Origin: Caprimulgus europaeus
Taxonomy: Eukaryota; Chordata; Aves; Caprimulgiformes; Caprimulgidae
Assembly: GCA_907165065.1 (NCBI GenBank)
Contig: OU015550.1
Location: 5,863,501-5,927,500 of the forward strand
Length of the DNA: 64,000 bases
Direction of reading: 5' to 3'
This document shows positions 25,000 through 35,854 of this stretch, one piece after another. Both the position numbers and the translations under genes were made by a program. How positions within the stretch are numbered: position 1 is the stretch's first letter; every line of letters begins with the position of its first letter. The notes beneath the pieces are model-generated. The model was not told where the DNA came from, searched no databases, and worked only from the letters and a program-made list of their open reading frames with translations.

Positions 25000-25390
25000 A
25001 CCGCACAGCTCCGGATCTCTGCCCTTCTCCCGCCGGATGCCCAGCTTCCCCCACCGCACCGCGCCGCTCACTCCGAGCTCTCTTACACCGACACGAAACC
25101 GCTACGGAGGAAAAACGACACGTAAATCTCTCCAGGAGGCATTTTGTTCCCAGGCTCACTGAGGAACTTGTTCCACGCTGAGTCAGGGTCTGACGGCGGC
25201 TCCTGGACCAGCCGCGGTGGATCCGGTTCCTTCCCGGCGCGCGTCACGGGCGGCAGAGAGCGAGCGAGCGACAGCCCAGCGCTGCCCCAGAGGTTTCCTG
25301 TTTTCCCCAGTGCCGTGCAGCTTCCCGAGACCCAGCACAGGGAAACGGGGCTCTGGAGCCTGACACCGACCTGCTGTGGGAATTAAAACC
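25000..25390. promoter_or_regulatory. GC/CpG-rich patch, possible alternative promoter or exon
   Basis: CpG density rises sharply over surrounding intron (for example CGGCGCGCGTCACGGGCGGC at about 25235-25255). The minus strand is stop-free in one frame from about 25390 to 25110. It has a plausible acceptor (TTTTAATTCCCACAG, AG near 25374) and a donor-like CTCA|GTGAGC near 25157. An AP-1-like TGAGTCAGG is at about 25180. No protein family is recognisable. Confidence 0.3.
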
Positions 25391-25929
25391 GCTGTTTTTC
25401 AAATGCTATAGAGGCAGCCAGGAGCTGAAAGCAAAATAAGCCGCTTCCTTCAACATTCCCTGATGTACGCAGGGAACAGCCACGGACTGTCTCTCCCCCA
25501 TCTAAACATGTGAAAATGGAGTGAGGTTTGCCTGTGCAGCCCACAGCCTCCCCCTCACACCTGCCCCACACGTCCTGGCACTCCCACTGCTGAGCCCCGT
25601 GCTCAAGTCACAGCAGGTTGGAACCCCTGGTCCAGCCCTGGGGAGCCCTCCCAGTCACCACGGAGAGATGACAGCCGAGTCCATGCCCAGCTCCTCCTGC
25701 CTGCGCCCGCTCCTCTCCTGCTCACGTGGATTTTTGCCGGTGTAACTGTTCCCAAGAGGATTCTCCTGGAGCAGCAACACCCTAAACCAGCACCTCTCCT
25801 CACTCCCAGCAGCACCGGTGGCCATGGCTGGGCTGTGAGCCCAGCTCCAGTATTACATGGCACCGGCACCCACTGGGAGAGCCCGCGCTGCACCGCACCG
25901 AGCAGGGGTTGATCGAACATCCAACTCAC

Positions 25930-26065
25930 CGTGCTCAGGCGGAGGCTCAGCCTCGGTGGCAGCCAGGAAGGAGACAGCCCTGCCCTTCCCTTCCAGCTCC
26001 AGCACCGAGCTCCTGCCGTGCTCCGAGCGCAGCACCAGGTCAGCCGGCGGCTCCGTTAATGAGCT
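25930..26065 (-). other. Exon-like GC-rich segment, unrecognised
   Basis: On the minus strand a pyrimidine-rich stretch ends TGCTCCTTTCTCAG (AG at 26067-26066). Then come 136 nt open in one frame (45 codons plus 1 nt), then CACG|GTGAGTTGG (GT at 25929-25928). The frame reads SSLTEPPADLVLRSEHGRSS and continues VLELEGKGRAVSFLAATEAE, ending PPPEH; it has no ATG. I do not recognise the protein. It lies in presumed PLXNA2 intron 1, so it could be an alternative 5' exon, an exon of an unannotated nested gene, or a chance arrangement in GC-rich DNA. Confidence 0.25.
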
Positions 26066-26597
26066 CTGAGAAAGGAGCAGCGGCGGCGGGAGAAGGCGAG
26101 GTGAGAGGTCAGTGTAATATTTACTCAGACGTCACCTTTCACTTTTATGAAGCGGGGAAGCGGTGCCGGAGCAGGAAAAGGGCTGTGAGGGACATTCCTG
26201 CCTGGGAAGCTGCTGTCACACCAAGCACAACACACAGCCGGCTCCAGAGAGACTCCGGAGAGCCAGGGCCTGGGAGGCAGGAGTCCTCCATCAGACCTTC
26301 AGATCCCCACCAAAACCACACACAGCCAGGGATGGGCTCTGGGCTGTCCCCACCATCGCTGCCATCTGTCCTCCCTGCACAGAGGGGCAGAGAGAATGGC
26401 CAAGGTGGGCAGGAGCTCTGGAGAGCAGAGACCCTCTCTAGGTCCCCTGTGCTTCAGGAGATCCTCAGCCAGACAGGAGCCCATCACACAACAGGGCTCT
26501 CCTTCTGCATCATGATTTTAAGGAACCCACAGGAGACAAGACACATGCTGCAGGGAACTAACACAGAATTGCATCTGCTGGTAACAAAATCTGCCCA

Positions 26598-26938
26598 GGG
26601 GATTCTGCCCCTCTACTCCACTCTCATGAGATCCCACCTGCAGTGCTGCATCCAGCTCCGGAGTCTTCAGCACAAGACAGACATGGACCTGCTGGAGCAG
26701 GTCCAGAGGAGACCACAGAAATTATCAGAGGGATGGAACAGCTCAGGTAGGGAAACCCTGGCCCAGGTTGCCTAGAGAGGTGGTAGAAGCTTAATCCCTG
26801 GAAACATTCACGGTCAGGTTGGATGAGGCTCTGAGCAACCTGATCTGGTTGAAGATGTCCCTGCTCACTGCAGGGGGGGTTGGATTATGTGGCCTTGAAA
26901 GGTCCCTTCCAACCCAAACCAGTCTATGACTCTATGAT
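26598..26938 (+). repeat. CR1 LINE 3' end with internal deletion
   Basis: Two blocks of CR1 3' sequence lie side by side. 26598-26745 matches the part beginning GGGGATTCTGCCCCTCTACTC and running through ...GACATGGACCTGCTGGAGCA... . 26746-26938 matches the terminal part (CCAGGTTGCCTAGAGAGGTGG ... GGTCCCTTCCAACCCAAACC) and ends in the CR1 terminal motif CTATGACTCTATGATCC. The roughly 200 bp that normally lie between the blocks are missing, with the junction near 26745. A non-autonomous relic; the 288-codon plus-strand open frame across it is not a gene. Confidence 0.9.
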
Positions 26939-28846
26939 CCATTTCTTAGAAGAACCATCTCCTCTGCCAAGCAGTGAGAACGTTCTCCTGCCCAGAGCAT
27001 CGTCAGCACAGCCTCAGGCAGCTCAGGGCTGGCCTGGGCACAGCAGGGCCTGACAGGGCTCTCCCAGGCTTGCTATCACTCTGCCTTTGGAGATGATCTG
27101 GACTTTTTTATAACGTGACTCTGATGCCTTTTATCTCCTGCTCTGAATGCAATCTTAGCCCAGGCAAAACAGGATTAAATTTTCATAATACGATACATTT
27201 ATCTCGCTTTTCATTCCCCCCCATCACCACCTCCCAGTTCGATTTCACCCAAACAGAAGCAGTGACTACGGTGAGAAACACGAGATGGGCTCTCTCCGAT
27301 AACAGAGGGGAGGGCACCTCTTTCCCAGCACCCTGTCCCTGGCAGCCCCCCACCACGCAGCCACCAGCGTCCCAGCCACCGACGCCAGGCTGCCAGCATC
27401 GCTCGGGCCCCCTGAAACGCACAGATGGATCATAACTGAGACTCAAACCCCAGCAGAGAGCACACAGCAGATTAGGTACATCACAGACATATGTTGTGCT
27501 CGTGTGTTTGGTAAACTTGTGCTTCCTTGGTGAAGTCCTGAGAGAGCAGCTTCGGCTCCCAGCGCGTGGGCTCGGGCCAAGGTGGGCTGAAGAGCCACAA
27601 GCCAACGCTGCAGAGTCACGCTTGCCTAGGCAAGGAGCAGGGAGAGGCAGCCACAGCCAGCGTGGGCTGGAAATGTCTGAAAAGCACTAAAATCCTCCTG
27701 CCCCCCCACCCCACCCCAAGCAGGGTGCTCAGCAAAGCACCGGGTCAGACTCGCAGCCCCTGCGCCCGCGTTTCCCCACCAAGGGCTCGACCCAGCCAGG
27801 GGCTGCATCTCGGTGCAGCTTTGCCAGTCGCTGGTTTTATGTTCATTTTTCAGTTGGGCTCCGCCAGCCTGATCCGGAGGATCCCCTCTAGTGGGATGAG
27901 GAGGAATTTCAAGCCCACATCCCACTCCCATCTCCTCCCGAGCTCTCTCTGCACCAGCTGCTCAGGGTGGGCGGTGGGCTACAGTGGGGACTCAACTCAC
28001 CAACTACTCACCCCACTTTGCCAAAGCTATATGGGGCAAAATCAAAACCAGGCTGGAAAGACACTGAATAAACAACACAGATAGGAAGGACCAGAAGAGG
28101 GAGGAAGGAAACAGCAGACACCAAGGATAAATCCCCTTTGACAACTTCCATCCATCAGCAAAACATCTACCTTTGATGATAGCGTGGCACCTGGACCACA
28201 CACCTCGCGACCAAGCTTGGGCTGGAGGCCTCACAAACACAGCCAGGTTGGTTCAGCAGCACACAGGGGACCAGCCCCAGGCACCCAGTGCTCACAGCCC
28301 ACCTCACCAGCACTAAACCATGCAGTAAATATGTGTATTTTCACTGCAGAGAAAGAATCTGAACACAAGCCGCGGGCAGCCGCCTCTGCTGCCCAAGGAC
28401 AGCACGCTGCCCTCAATTCTGCTTTTGTTCCCGCTTTGCTTTTCATCCCGGAGGCTCCTTCTGCACCACTTTCTCAGACAAAGAGCTCGTGGCCTCCTCA
28501 GACCAAAACGCCTTTGAGTCTCACACCGCTGAGCCCTGCCCCGGAAGGGAAGGTGGGCACCCAGTTAGCAGAGCTAAGGAGGTCACACAGAAGATGCTCT
28601 TGGTGATAAAGACAAACCAGGTCCAGCCATCAGCTCAGCCCCAGCAAGAACTTGGTGGCACCTTTCCCCCCTCGGCTCCCCCTTGCCCTCCCCTTTGCTG
28701 TTGTGGCGGTGGCCTCTTAGCCAAGCTGGTTAAGAGATTAACACTCTAAAAACCACATTTACTCTAATTAGCCATGAAATCTTTGTAACTAAGTGAAAAA
28801 ATGTTTCCCTTGAGGGATTTTTGTCCATTCATCACTGTTTGAATTA

Positions 28847-28918
28847 CCAGGGAGAGAGAGGGGAGGGGGGGGGGTGGAAAAAAAAAAGAGAGAAAAGAGG
28901 GGGAAAGAGAGAAAAAAC
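28847..28918. repeat. Polypurine tract with G10 run
   Basis: About 70 nt almost purely of A and G on the plus strand, including a run of ten G, then A10, then GAGAGAAAAGAGGGGG. It could form triplex or G-quadruplex structure. It lies about 150 bp from the first 29-kb CpG patch. Confidence 0.9.
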
Positions 28919-29040
28919 CCTCAGATCTAATGAATTAATAGCAGATGCCCTGGGGGAGCAGCGGGCTCCTACAAAACACGGGCACCTCAAAGGGGCCTTT
29001 TCACAGGCTCACTGAGGGGACCCTCCTGAATTATTTTGAG

Positions 29041-29600
29041 TTAGCAGACTGTAACACAACGCTCCCCGTACGAGCCGGGCAGCTTGGCCAGCGCGCTGCG
29101 TCCTTCCGCAGGGACGGACAGACGGACGCTGTGCCCGGCTGTGTGTGCGGACAGCTCGCTGCTGCACCCCACGGGTCCTATTTTACTGGGAAAAACATTT
29201 CAGAGTTAGGTGGGAGGTGGGCAGAGAATCTTGCCACAACTTAGGCCCATAAATATTTCATATCGTTGGAATAAGAACGATTATATTCCTGCCAGCACTT
29301 TTCTTGTGTATTTTAAATGTGTCACCGCCTTCTACTTTCTCCCCTGTTTGAGTTTCTTGTAACAGGCCCATGAAATAAAGATTAGCTGAATAATCAAGAG
29401 TGTTTAGAAATGTGAAGGGGCCTGTCTCAGGAGCACTGCATGCACAGGTTCATCTTTCCTTTTTTTTTTTCTTTCTTTCCTTTTTAAGGATGCCAAACAC
29501 AGATGGGGGAGAGCAATTTTCACACGCGGAACGAGACGAGCGGGAGCGAGCGCAGCGCCCGAGCGCGCAGGGACGAGGCGAGCGGAGAGCACACGCTTCC
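29041..29600. promoter_or_regulatory. Two CpG-dense patches flanking an AT-rich block
   Basis: 29060-29165 and 29519-29600 are CpG-dense; the second has about 15 CpGs in 75 bp. Between them lies an AT-rich, low-CpG block (29235-29400) with ATCGTT/AACGAT inverted arms and AATAAAG. A CpG–AT–CpG arrangement inside a first intron is typical of an intragenic regulatory element or alternative promoter; which one cannot be decided from sequence. Confidence 0.35.
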
Positions 29601-32060
29601 CCATCAAAAATGACAGCCCCAACGCACGCAGAAGAGGGGGGCACACTCCCCCCGTTACATATTTATTGTTCAAACTGCAGAGGGGCCAATTAAAACAGCT
29701 TGATCACCGCCACGTTCAAACAGACGCGTAACATGCCCAGAGAAGCGGGATGAGAGAAGGGAGGTGTGCGCTTCCCTGCTGAGAGACAGCGCAGTCCGCT
29801 CCTCCCAGAGCCCCAAAAACAACCTCTGCTGAACAAAGGTGCTGCTGAGACACAGCCCAGCTCCCACAGGAAAGGACCACGCTGACACCAAGCACAGCCT
29901 TCCACCTTAAACCTTCTCGCCTCGCGCAATCTGCACATGAGCTTTTGCTTTCTCTCCTAGTTCTGTTCTTCACACGGGCTCCTGCTAACGTGAGACAGTC
30001 TGCACCTACATCTGCCCCACTGTTGGGGCAATTATTCCAAGATATACTCTCGACTCCCACATTTGGCTGCAACAGGAGCTCCAGGAGTAAGTTCTGGAAA
30101 TCCCTGTAGTGGTGGCAGTTAAATGAGAGATCTCGGGAAGATACCGCAAATCACATGTTTCCCCGAGACATCACAGAGTCTGCACAGCAAAAATGTCATT
30201 TCCATTTAGCTGCTTTGCAAGCCAATTTGTCACATACTAATGCAATTTGCTGAAGAGAGTTAAAGAGCACAGGGCAGGAGCAGCCAGCTCTTCTCCAGGC
30301 TCCCACAGCCAGCCTGGAGCTGCATTTTCCCTTCTGCATCCAGCCTCAGCTCCCTTCTGCTGAGAGGCAGGGGAAGCTCACTCAGGGTTAACACGAAGAG
30401 CAAGACCAAGCGTGGTAAGAGCACCAGGAAAATCTATTTCTATCATATTGGTAGATTGTGTGTAGATCTTACACAGCATCTGTTACCTGTTTCTACCACG
30501 TAAACTTGTTATAAGCCAAGGAGGGGGGAACTCTAATGATTAATTACATCAAACAACACTATAAAGGCTATAAAGAGTAAATTGGGTTACTTTATCTTCT
30601 TGCAACAAGCGCCGTGGAGATGGTTAGAAGAGTTGAGGAAGATGACTGGCTTGCTAGATAAAGTCATTTCCCAACAGTAGTCGCGTGCTCACGTTACTCA
30701 CTGCTTGCACCAAGTTTCTTAAATCAAAGCTATTTCATCTGGTTCTTTGCACCACCCCAAAATATCACATTTAAGCTTTGAGTCATCCTCAAAGTGACAA
30801 CAAATGGCTAAAGGACAGCAATAAAGACAAAAAATATTGCATTTTAAAGGACCTAGCACCTCCGTGTTACAGGAAAAAAGCTAAACATCTGTTCTGAAGA
30901 TGGCACAGACTTCTTCTGAGGCATCTGTCTCTCAGCTGTAAAGTAGGTCACTTGATTTAACTTTTAGACACCGTATCAATGAAGCCATCCAGAGAAGGAG
31001 AGACAAGACCATCTCCTCAAGTCAGCTGAGATCTATTAAACACATTCAAGCCACCAGTGAAGCATCAAGTGCTCAGCAAATAAGAGGGAAACCCTGTCAG
31101 CAGCAGGTTTTCACATCGTGGTACTCTGCTAACCTCATGTTCTCTCACCTCCCAGCCAGTATCTTGAACTGTAGGTCACAGACATACAGGATTTTTTTCC
31201 TCTACCACTTACTATTCACCTCACTTAATATTAACCTATTGACTTTGTGATACCCCTTAGAACACAGATTAATTGAAAACCATTCACTTCACCTGCAGGA
31301 ACATGAAAGTATCGGCCATGGCTTGAATGGAGACAAAGCCTGCAATGCCTGCCCGTGCCCGGTTAAACACAGGTCACGGCAAGAGAGGACAGGGTGGCAT
31401 CAGCCAGCGCTCGCACAGAGCCACCTCTGCTGTGACCAACGCACCATCTGAGCAGCTTTGGGGCTGGAGAAGACTGGGACCATCACAGAGAAGTTGGGAT
31501 TTCCCTGAAGGGAGCACAAGTGCATTTGTTCTCCCTCCCCTCATCACCTTTCCAAAGGGTCTTTGCGAGGATTTAGGAAAGTTTTAATGGGGATTTTTAT
31601 TTTTCCAAAATTCAGGGTGCTTTCAAAAAAAGTCCCTCCTTACCAACAGTAACTTCTATGGAAATGAGTTTATTCTGGTGCATTGACTGCTCCAGACTGT
31701 GACCGAGCGGTAACAAATAACACCAGAATTGACGAGAAAAAGCACGCATTTATAACGGACACCTGTGCGTGAAACGGAGCGGGGAGAGGGGTGGGTGACT
31801 GGGAACGGGGGACGAACAGGGGACTCACGGGGATTTATTTACACCCCTGTGGTGCCAGCAGCACCCCAGGATGGAGCCTCCTGGGATAGAGACTCTGGGC
31901 ACGGTCTGTACCAGCGCTCCAGTGCCGCCGAGCACCCGCTCCGCGGTCCGCAACCCCCGGTACCGCGGGGAAGGCACCGCGACCAGCACAGGGGAGGACC
32001 AGCCCGAGCCTCCTCCTGCACCTTCCCAGGCACGTACTGGCGGCATCGGAGCTGCCCTGG

Positions 32061-32129
32061 GAGCCCCCAGCCCAAGGGTCCCCCGCATCACTGGGGAGCC
32101 CCCAGCCCAAGGGTCCCCCGCATCCCCGG
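32061..32129. repeat. 35-bp tandem duplication in the CpG island
   Basis: Two near-identical copies starting at 32061 and 32096 (GAGCCCCCAGCCCAAGGGTC then CCCCGCATC). They differ only near the end of the unit. The pair lies just inside the presumed first intron, 45-110 bp from the candidate donor. Confidence 0.85.
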
Positions 32130-32172
32130 GGATGCCCGCGGGCAAAGCCTCTCGCCAGCCTCGGCCACTCAC

Positions 32173-32440
32173 CAGCCCTCGCAGCTCCGGTGCCGCCCGC
32201 CTCCTCCGGTGCCGGCTGCCGGCTCACGGCGGGGTGATCCCCACGGTTCCCCGCACCATGGAAATCCAGGGCCGGGTGCCCGCTGCTCCTCTGCCTTCCC
32301 GCAGCCTCCCCCGGCTTGGCTCGGTTCAGCTCCGCCGCCCTCTCATACCTCCGCAGCCCGAGCCCCGGCTCCTCCGCCCCGGCATCCGCCCGCTGCCGAG
32401 CCCGGGCGCGCTCCCTGACGAGCCCCGAGCCCGGGCGCGC
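32173..32440 (-). other. PLXNA2: Candidate PLXNA2 non-coding exon 1
   Basis: The minus strand reads ...GCGAGGGCTG|GTGAGTGG at 32173/32172, a near-consensus donor, lying about 270 bp downstream of the GC-box cluster. The right end is only a guess from the GC boxes; no initiator can be fixed by eye. The segment contains upstream ATGs with short frames. Alternatives: donor CACAG|GTGAGG at about 32645, donors in the 25-26 kb patches, or an exon 1 beyond the window. Confidence 0.4.
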
Positions 32441-32785
32441 TCCCCGCCCGCCGCCCGCCCCTGCACCGCCTCCGCTCCCCGCGATTAACCCTTCCCCAGC
32501 CGCGGCGGCGGGGAGCGGGGCGGGGAAGCGCTTCCCACCCCCCGCAGACAAAGCCAGGAGCAGGGCTGCCCCACCCCGAACAGCCCCGCGCACCGGCATC
32601 TGGGCTGGGGTCAAGTGATGGTGGAGTCACAGGGTTCCCCCTCACCTGTGCCCTCAGGTGTCCCGCATCCCCTGGGCTCCAGCCCCCCGCAGCTCAGGAA
32701 GGGGGGGATGGAAGCTGCTGGTTTCTGTTCCCAGCTCTAACCCTCTCACACCCAGTTCTGCTGAAGGGGGTGACACTTGTGCTTT

Positions 32786-32830
32786 CTATTCCTCAGTTTC
32801 CCCATCTATAAAATAGCATGAGGTTGACAA
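32786..32830 (+). repeat. Short MIR-like relic beside the CpG island
   Basis: TATTCCTCAGTTTCCCCATC then TATAAAATAGCATGAGG matches the MIR 'cctcagtttcctcatctgtaaaatggg' block. Too short to be sure. Confidence 0.4.
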
Positions 32831-33057
32831 TTCCATTTTCTGCCAAGGCCATGTCACCTCCAGCAGAGAAAAATCTGTACACGTGCCACACAGCCCCCAA
32901 AGCCACCAACTGTCACACCTCCTGGCAGAGACCAGCCACGGCCAGCTAGGACAGGGAGCCCTGTGACCACCCACTGCTGGGAACCAGGGGATCCCTCCTG
33001 GAGATCGAGTGGCCCAACACAGGGCCACCACCTGGGCTCTCCTGCTGGCCCAGCACA

Positions 33058-33284
33058 AATCTAGGAAGAAATTCTTTGCTGTGAGGGTGGTGAGACCCTG
33101 GCCCAGGTTGCCCAGAGAAGCTGTGGCTGCTCCTCCCTGGAAGTGTTCACGGCCAGGTTGGATGAGGCTTTGAGCAACCTGGTCTAGTGGAAGGTGTCCC
33201 TGCTGATGGCAGGGAGGTTGGAAGTGGATGAGCTTTAAGGTCCCTTCCCACCCAAACCAGTCTGGGATTCTACGATTCCAAGTC
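33058..33284 (+). repeat. CR1 LINE 3' fragment
   Basis: Begins AGGAAGAAATTCTTTGCTGT, passes through CCCAGGTTGCCCAGAGAAGC and GGTTGGATGAGGCTTTGAGC, and ends GGTCCCTTCCCACCCAAACC then ATTCTACGATTCC, the CR1 3' terminus. 5'-truncated, as is usual for CR1. It sits about 450 bp upstream of the CpG island. The 261-codon minus-strand open frame 32786-33571 overlaps it and is a chance frame. Confidence 0.92.
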
Positions 33285-35697
33285 TTTGAAAAATACCTGC
33301 AAGCTGTAGGGTACCCCCAGTGAGGAGCATCTTGAGCCACGCTGGTTATCTGCATCAGCCTAAAACAGCACAGGAACCTGCAAATAGAGAAGCAAAGCCA
33401 AGCCCAGAGCTGCAGCAGGACAGCGTGGCCACACTGCTCCAAAAACCCAGAAGCACCGTGGTCGGGCTGAGCCTGCCTCAGCGAGGCGGCACGGGAGCAA
33501 TTTTGAGGAGTACAACCAGCGGAGGGAATCAATAACGTGATGGATTGCTGTTTTCTGTTTCTTGTCATCAAGCATTTTTTAACAATTTATTTATTACATA
33601 TTGGAATATTTGCAAGGGAAAATCACAGCCATCATCCTGGGCCTCTTCCACAATAAACATGAACCCACCCAAGCTACTTTGGGAAAGCAGTGCATGGGCA
33701 GTTCCCCTCCAGCCCCTCTCACCTCCACTGCCACCTCGCTGCATCCTCCCCTGGTTCATCTCACAGAGGTACACACCTGATGCAGCGCTTGCTACATGTT
33801 AGCAGGACCCTGCAAGAGTGGTTTTGGGGTGAAACAGACAAATCTGGGGTTAGTTTTGCTGTTTGCCCTGTGTACAGGGCTCAGGAGGCTCTTAGCGGGG
33901 TCTGGAAGGGAATGCTGGTGCATCCCACAGCTCTTGATCCTGCCCCTCCCGGGGTAAACCAGAGCCAGCACTGTCCCCTCTCCAGGGAAAATATGACAGG
34001 CTGGCTTGCCTGCATTTCTCCTCATCCTCACCACATTTACCATCCTTCAGAAACAGATTTCCTTTCCAACTGCCTGTCTAACCAGTGTCAGCAGAGCACA
34101 GGGTAACTCCTGACACATCAGAGGTAAAAGCCCAGCCCCACTCCCATGAAAAGGGTCCCCTCGACTTTGCTGGCAGCTCTAGAGCTGAGGATTTAACACC
34201 CTGGAACGATCTGTGGGTTGCAGCTGTTTAGGAGAGGAAACAGAAGACACTCTGGATGGCAGCACTGGTTCCTCAGCCAGCTTTTCTCTTTCCCTGTTCT
34301 GTCCCTCACGCGTTTACTGTGTCACGCCTTCCCAGGGAACTGCACTCAATCCTGCTACAAATACCATCCTCACCCCACCAAGGCCATTCCTCCTTTGCTG
34401 AGAGCCACACAGGGCAGGTCAGAGCGTCACAACAACCACTCCTCTCCTCTTTGCAGGACTGGCTGCATCCTATCTTCTGTTTATTATTTATTGATGGTCA
34501 CTGATGTTCCTGTATGGAGAGTCCATCTCCAGCTAATTACAGAGCAGCTCATGCACAAGGCATGTGAGCAAAGGGCTGTTCCAGCATGTGGGGAGCAAAA
34601 CAAAAGAGGTGGAGATTTACCTGGGTTCGCTCAGGTGGACGTGCTGCTGGGCTAACGAGTTGGCTGTGGGCTTTAAATATGAGCAAGCTCTTGGCTGAAA
34701 CAACTGCTGGAGAAATCCTTCTGGGGATGTTTGCGTTCACCTTCTGAAGAGAGAGTGACAGGCTTAGGTCTTGAAATCAAAGTCTGGAGCCATAACAGAA
34801 GAAACTGCCTCAAATTCAATCAAATACAAAAGGTGACAAATGTCTAGAGATGCACAGACAGGTAAGTGTGCAATTGTACAGCCACAAAACTCCACCAGCC
34901 CCTGCACACATGTGTATTTACACACACAGTGTTACCACAGAGACACAAGCTAAATAGCCAGGAGTGCAAATATTAGTCCACATCTGACACTCTCCACCGC
35001 TGGACACATCTGGGCACCTGGTGCTGGGGGACAGAAAGGGCCCTGGGGATCCACCCAGGTGCCACCAGGGTCACTGACACACACACTTGCTGCTTTGCCA
35101 ATGAAACTGTGAGCAGTGCCAGTATGGGCACAACCCCCCCCAGTCTGTCTCCAAGAGCTCTGAGCTGTGCTGTGAAGCAAACCAGGAGCTCAACAACCTC
35201 TGGCCAAGCTGGGAAGATCAGCTCTAAAACGATCTTTAAACTCTTGGCACGCAACCTCTCCTCTCATCCCCGTTTCCTCTGTCCCAGGAGCCGCGCTGAG
35301 CTCTCCTTCTCCGCGGGGCAGGATGGGCGCAGATGACAAAGCAGTCTTTAAGCAGCTGGTGAAGCCAGGCATCAGCAGGAGATCTGTCTCTGTTTCTAGC
35401 CTGTGTATTCACAATTCCTCTCTGTCCTCGTCTTTGATAAACTCTCTTGCTTCAGAGCACAGGGGTCATGAATCTGTCTGAGCCCTGCGAAGCGATGAGC
35501 CTTCCAATCCTTCCAGCGCCTGGCTCCTCGTATTGGCTCCAGGTCCTGGATCACCGGCTTTGCACCTTGCCTCTGGTGCTTCCCTCGGTGCTGCAGATGC
35601 TGCAGGACCCAGCTTCAGTATTTGCTCTGCATTTGCCATTCCCAGGATAATAAAATAGATTCTTCTCTTCCCTAATTTGTAAAGCAGGAAAATCGCC

Positions 35698-35745
35698 TTT
35701 TTTTTGTTTGTTTGTTGGTTGTTGTTTTTTTTTGTTGTTTCCCCC
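35698..35745. repeat. T-rich (TTTG)n tract
   Basis: TTTTTTTGTTTGTTTGTTGG then TTGTTGTTTTTTTTTGTTG, simple sequence. Confidence 0.9.
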
Positions 35746-35854
35746 CTGTGTTCATTTAGGAGAAGCCACTGAATCCAGGAAAGCCCAGCCCCGGCCTCTG
35801 ATCCCTGGCTAGGACTGACTCAAAGCAGCTGCTGAAGCTGTGCGAGGGGAACAG

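Larger units (their letters stand above)
12834..32172 (-). other. PLXNA2: Probable PLXNA2 intron 1
   Basis: From the acceptor at 12835-12834 back to the best candidate donor (GCTG|GTGAGTGG, GT at 32172-32171) in the CpG island. Length would be about 19.3 kb, the same order as the large first intron of mammalian PLXNA2. The right end depends on which GC-rich patch holds the true exon 1: donors near 25.9 kb or elsewhere would shorten it. It contains CR1 and MIR relics, AT-rich blocks, and CpG patches near 25, 26 and 29 kb, listed separately. Apart from those I see no gene in it. Confidence 0.55.
31790..32620. promoter_or_regulatory. PLXNA2: CpG island, best candidate for the PLXNA2 promoter
   Basis: The most GC- and CpG-rich stretch in the window, densest at 32160-32600. 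It contains clustered GC boxes (CCGCCCGCCGCCCGCCCC at about 32445-32462), which are Sp/KLF-type sites, and a 20-bp GC-rich direct repeat at 32396-32415 and 32425-32444. No TATA box is evident, as expected for a CpG-island promoter. A strong minus-strand splice donor sits at 32172/32171, so transcription leftward towards the PLXNA2 coding exons is the simple reading. Several long open frames cross the island on both strands; I attribute these to high GC lowering stop-codon frequency. Confidence 0.6.

Noticed and set aside
25909..26775. 288-codon plus-strand open frame
   Set aside because: Its 3' third is CR1 sequence and its 5' part is a GC-rich patch; starts at a non-ATG codon.
31765..32645. 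Open frames up to 259 codons on both strands in the CpG island
   Set aside because: High GC lowers stop frequency; proline/arginine/glycine-rich translations with no domain.
32786..33571. 261-codon minus-strand open frame
   Set aside because: Runs through a CR1 fragment in antisense and has no recognisable product.
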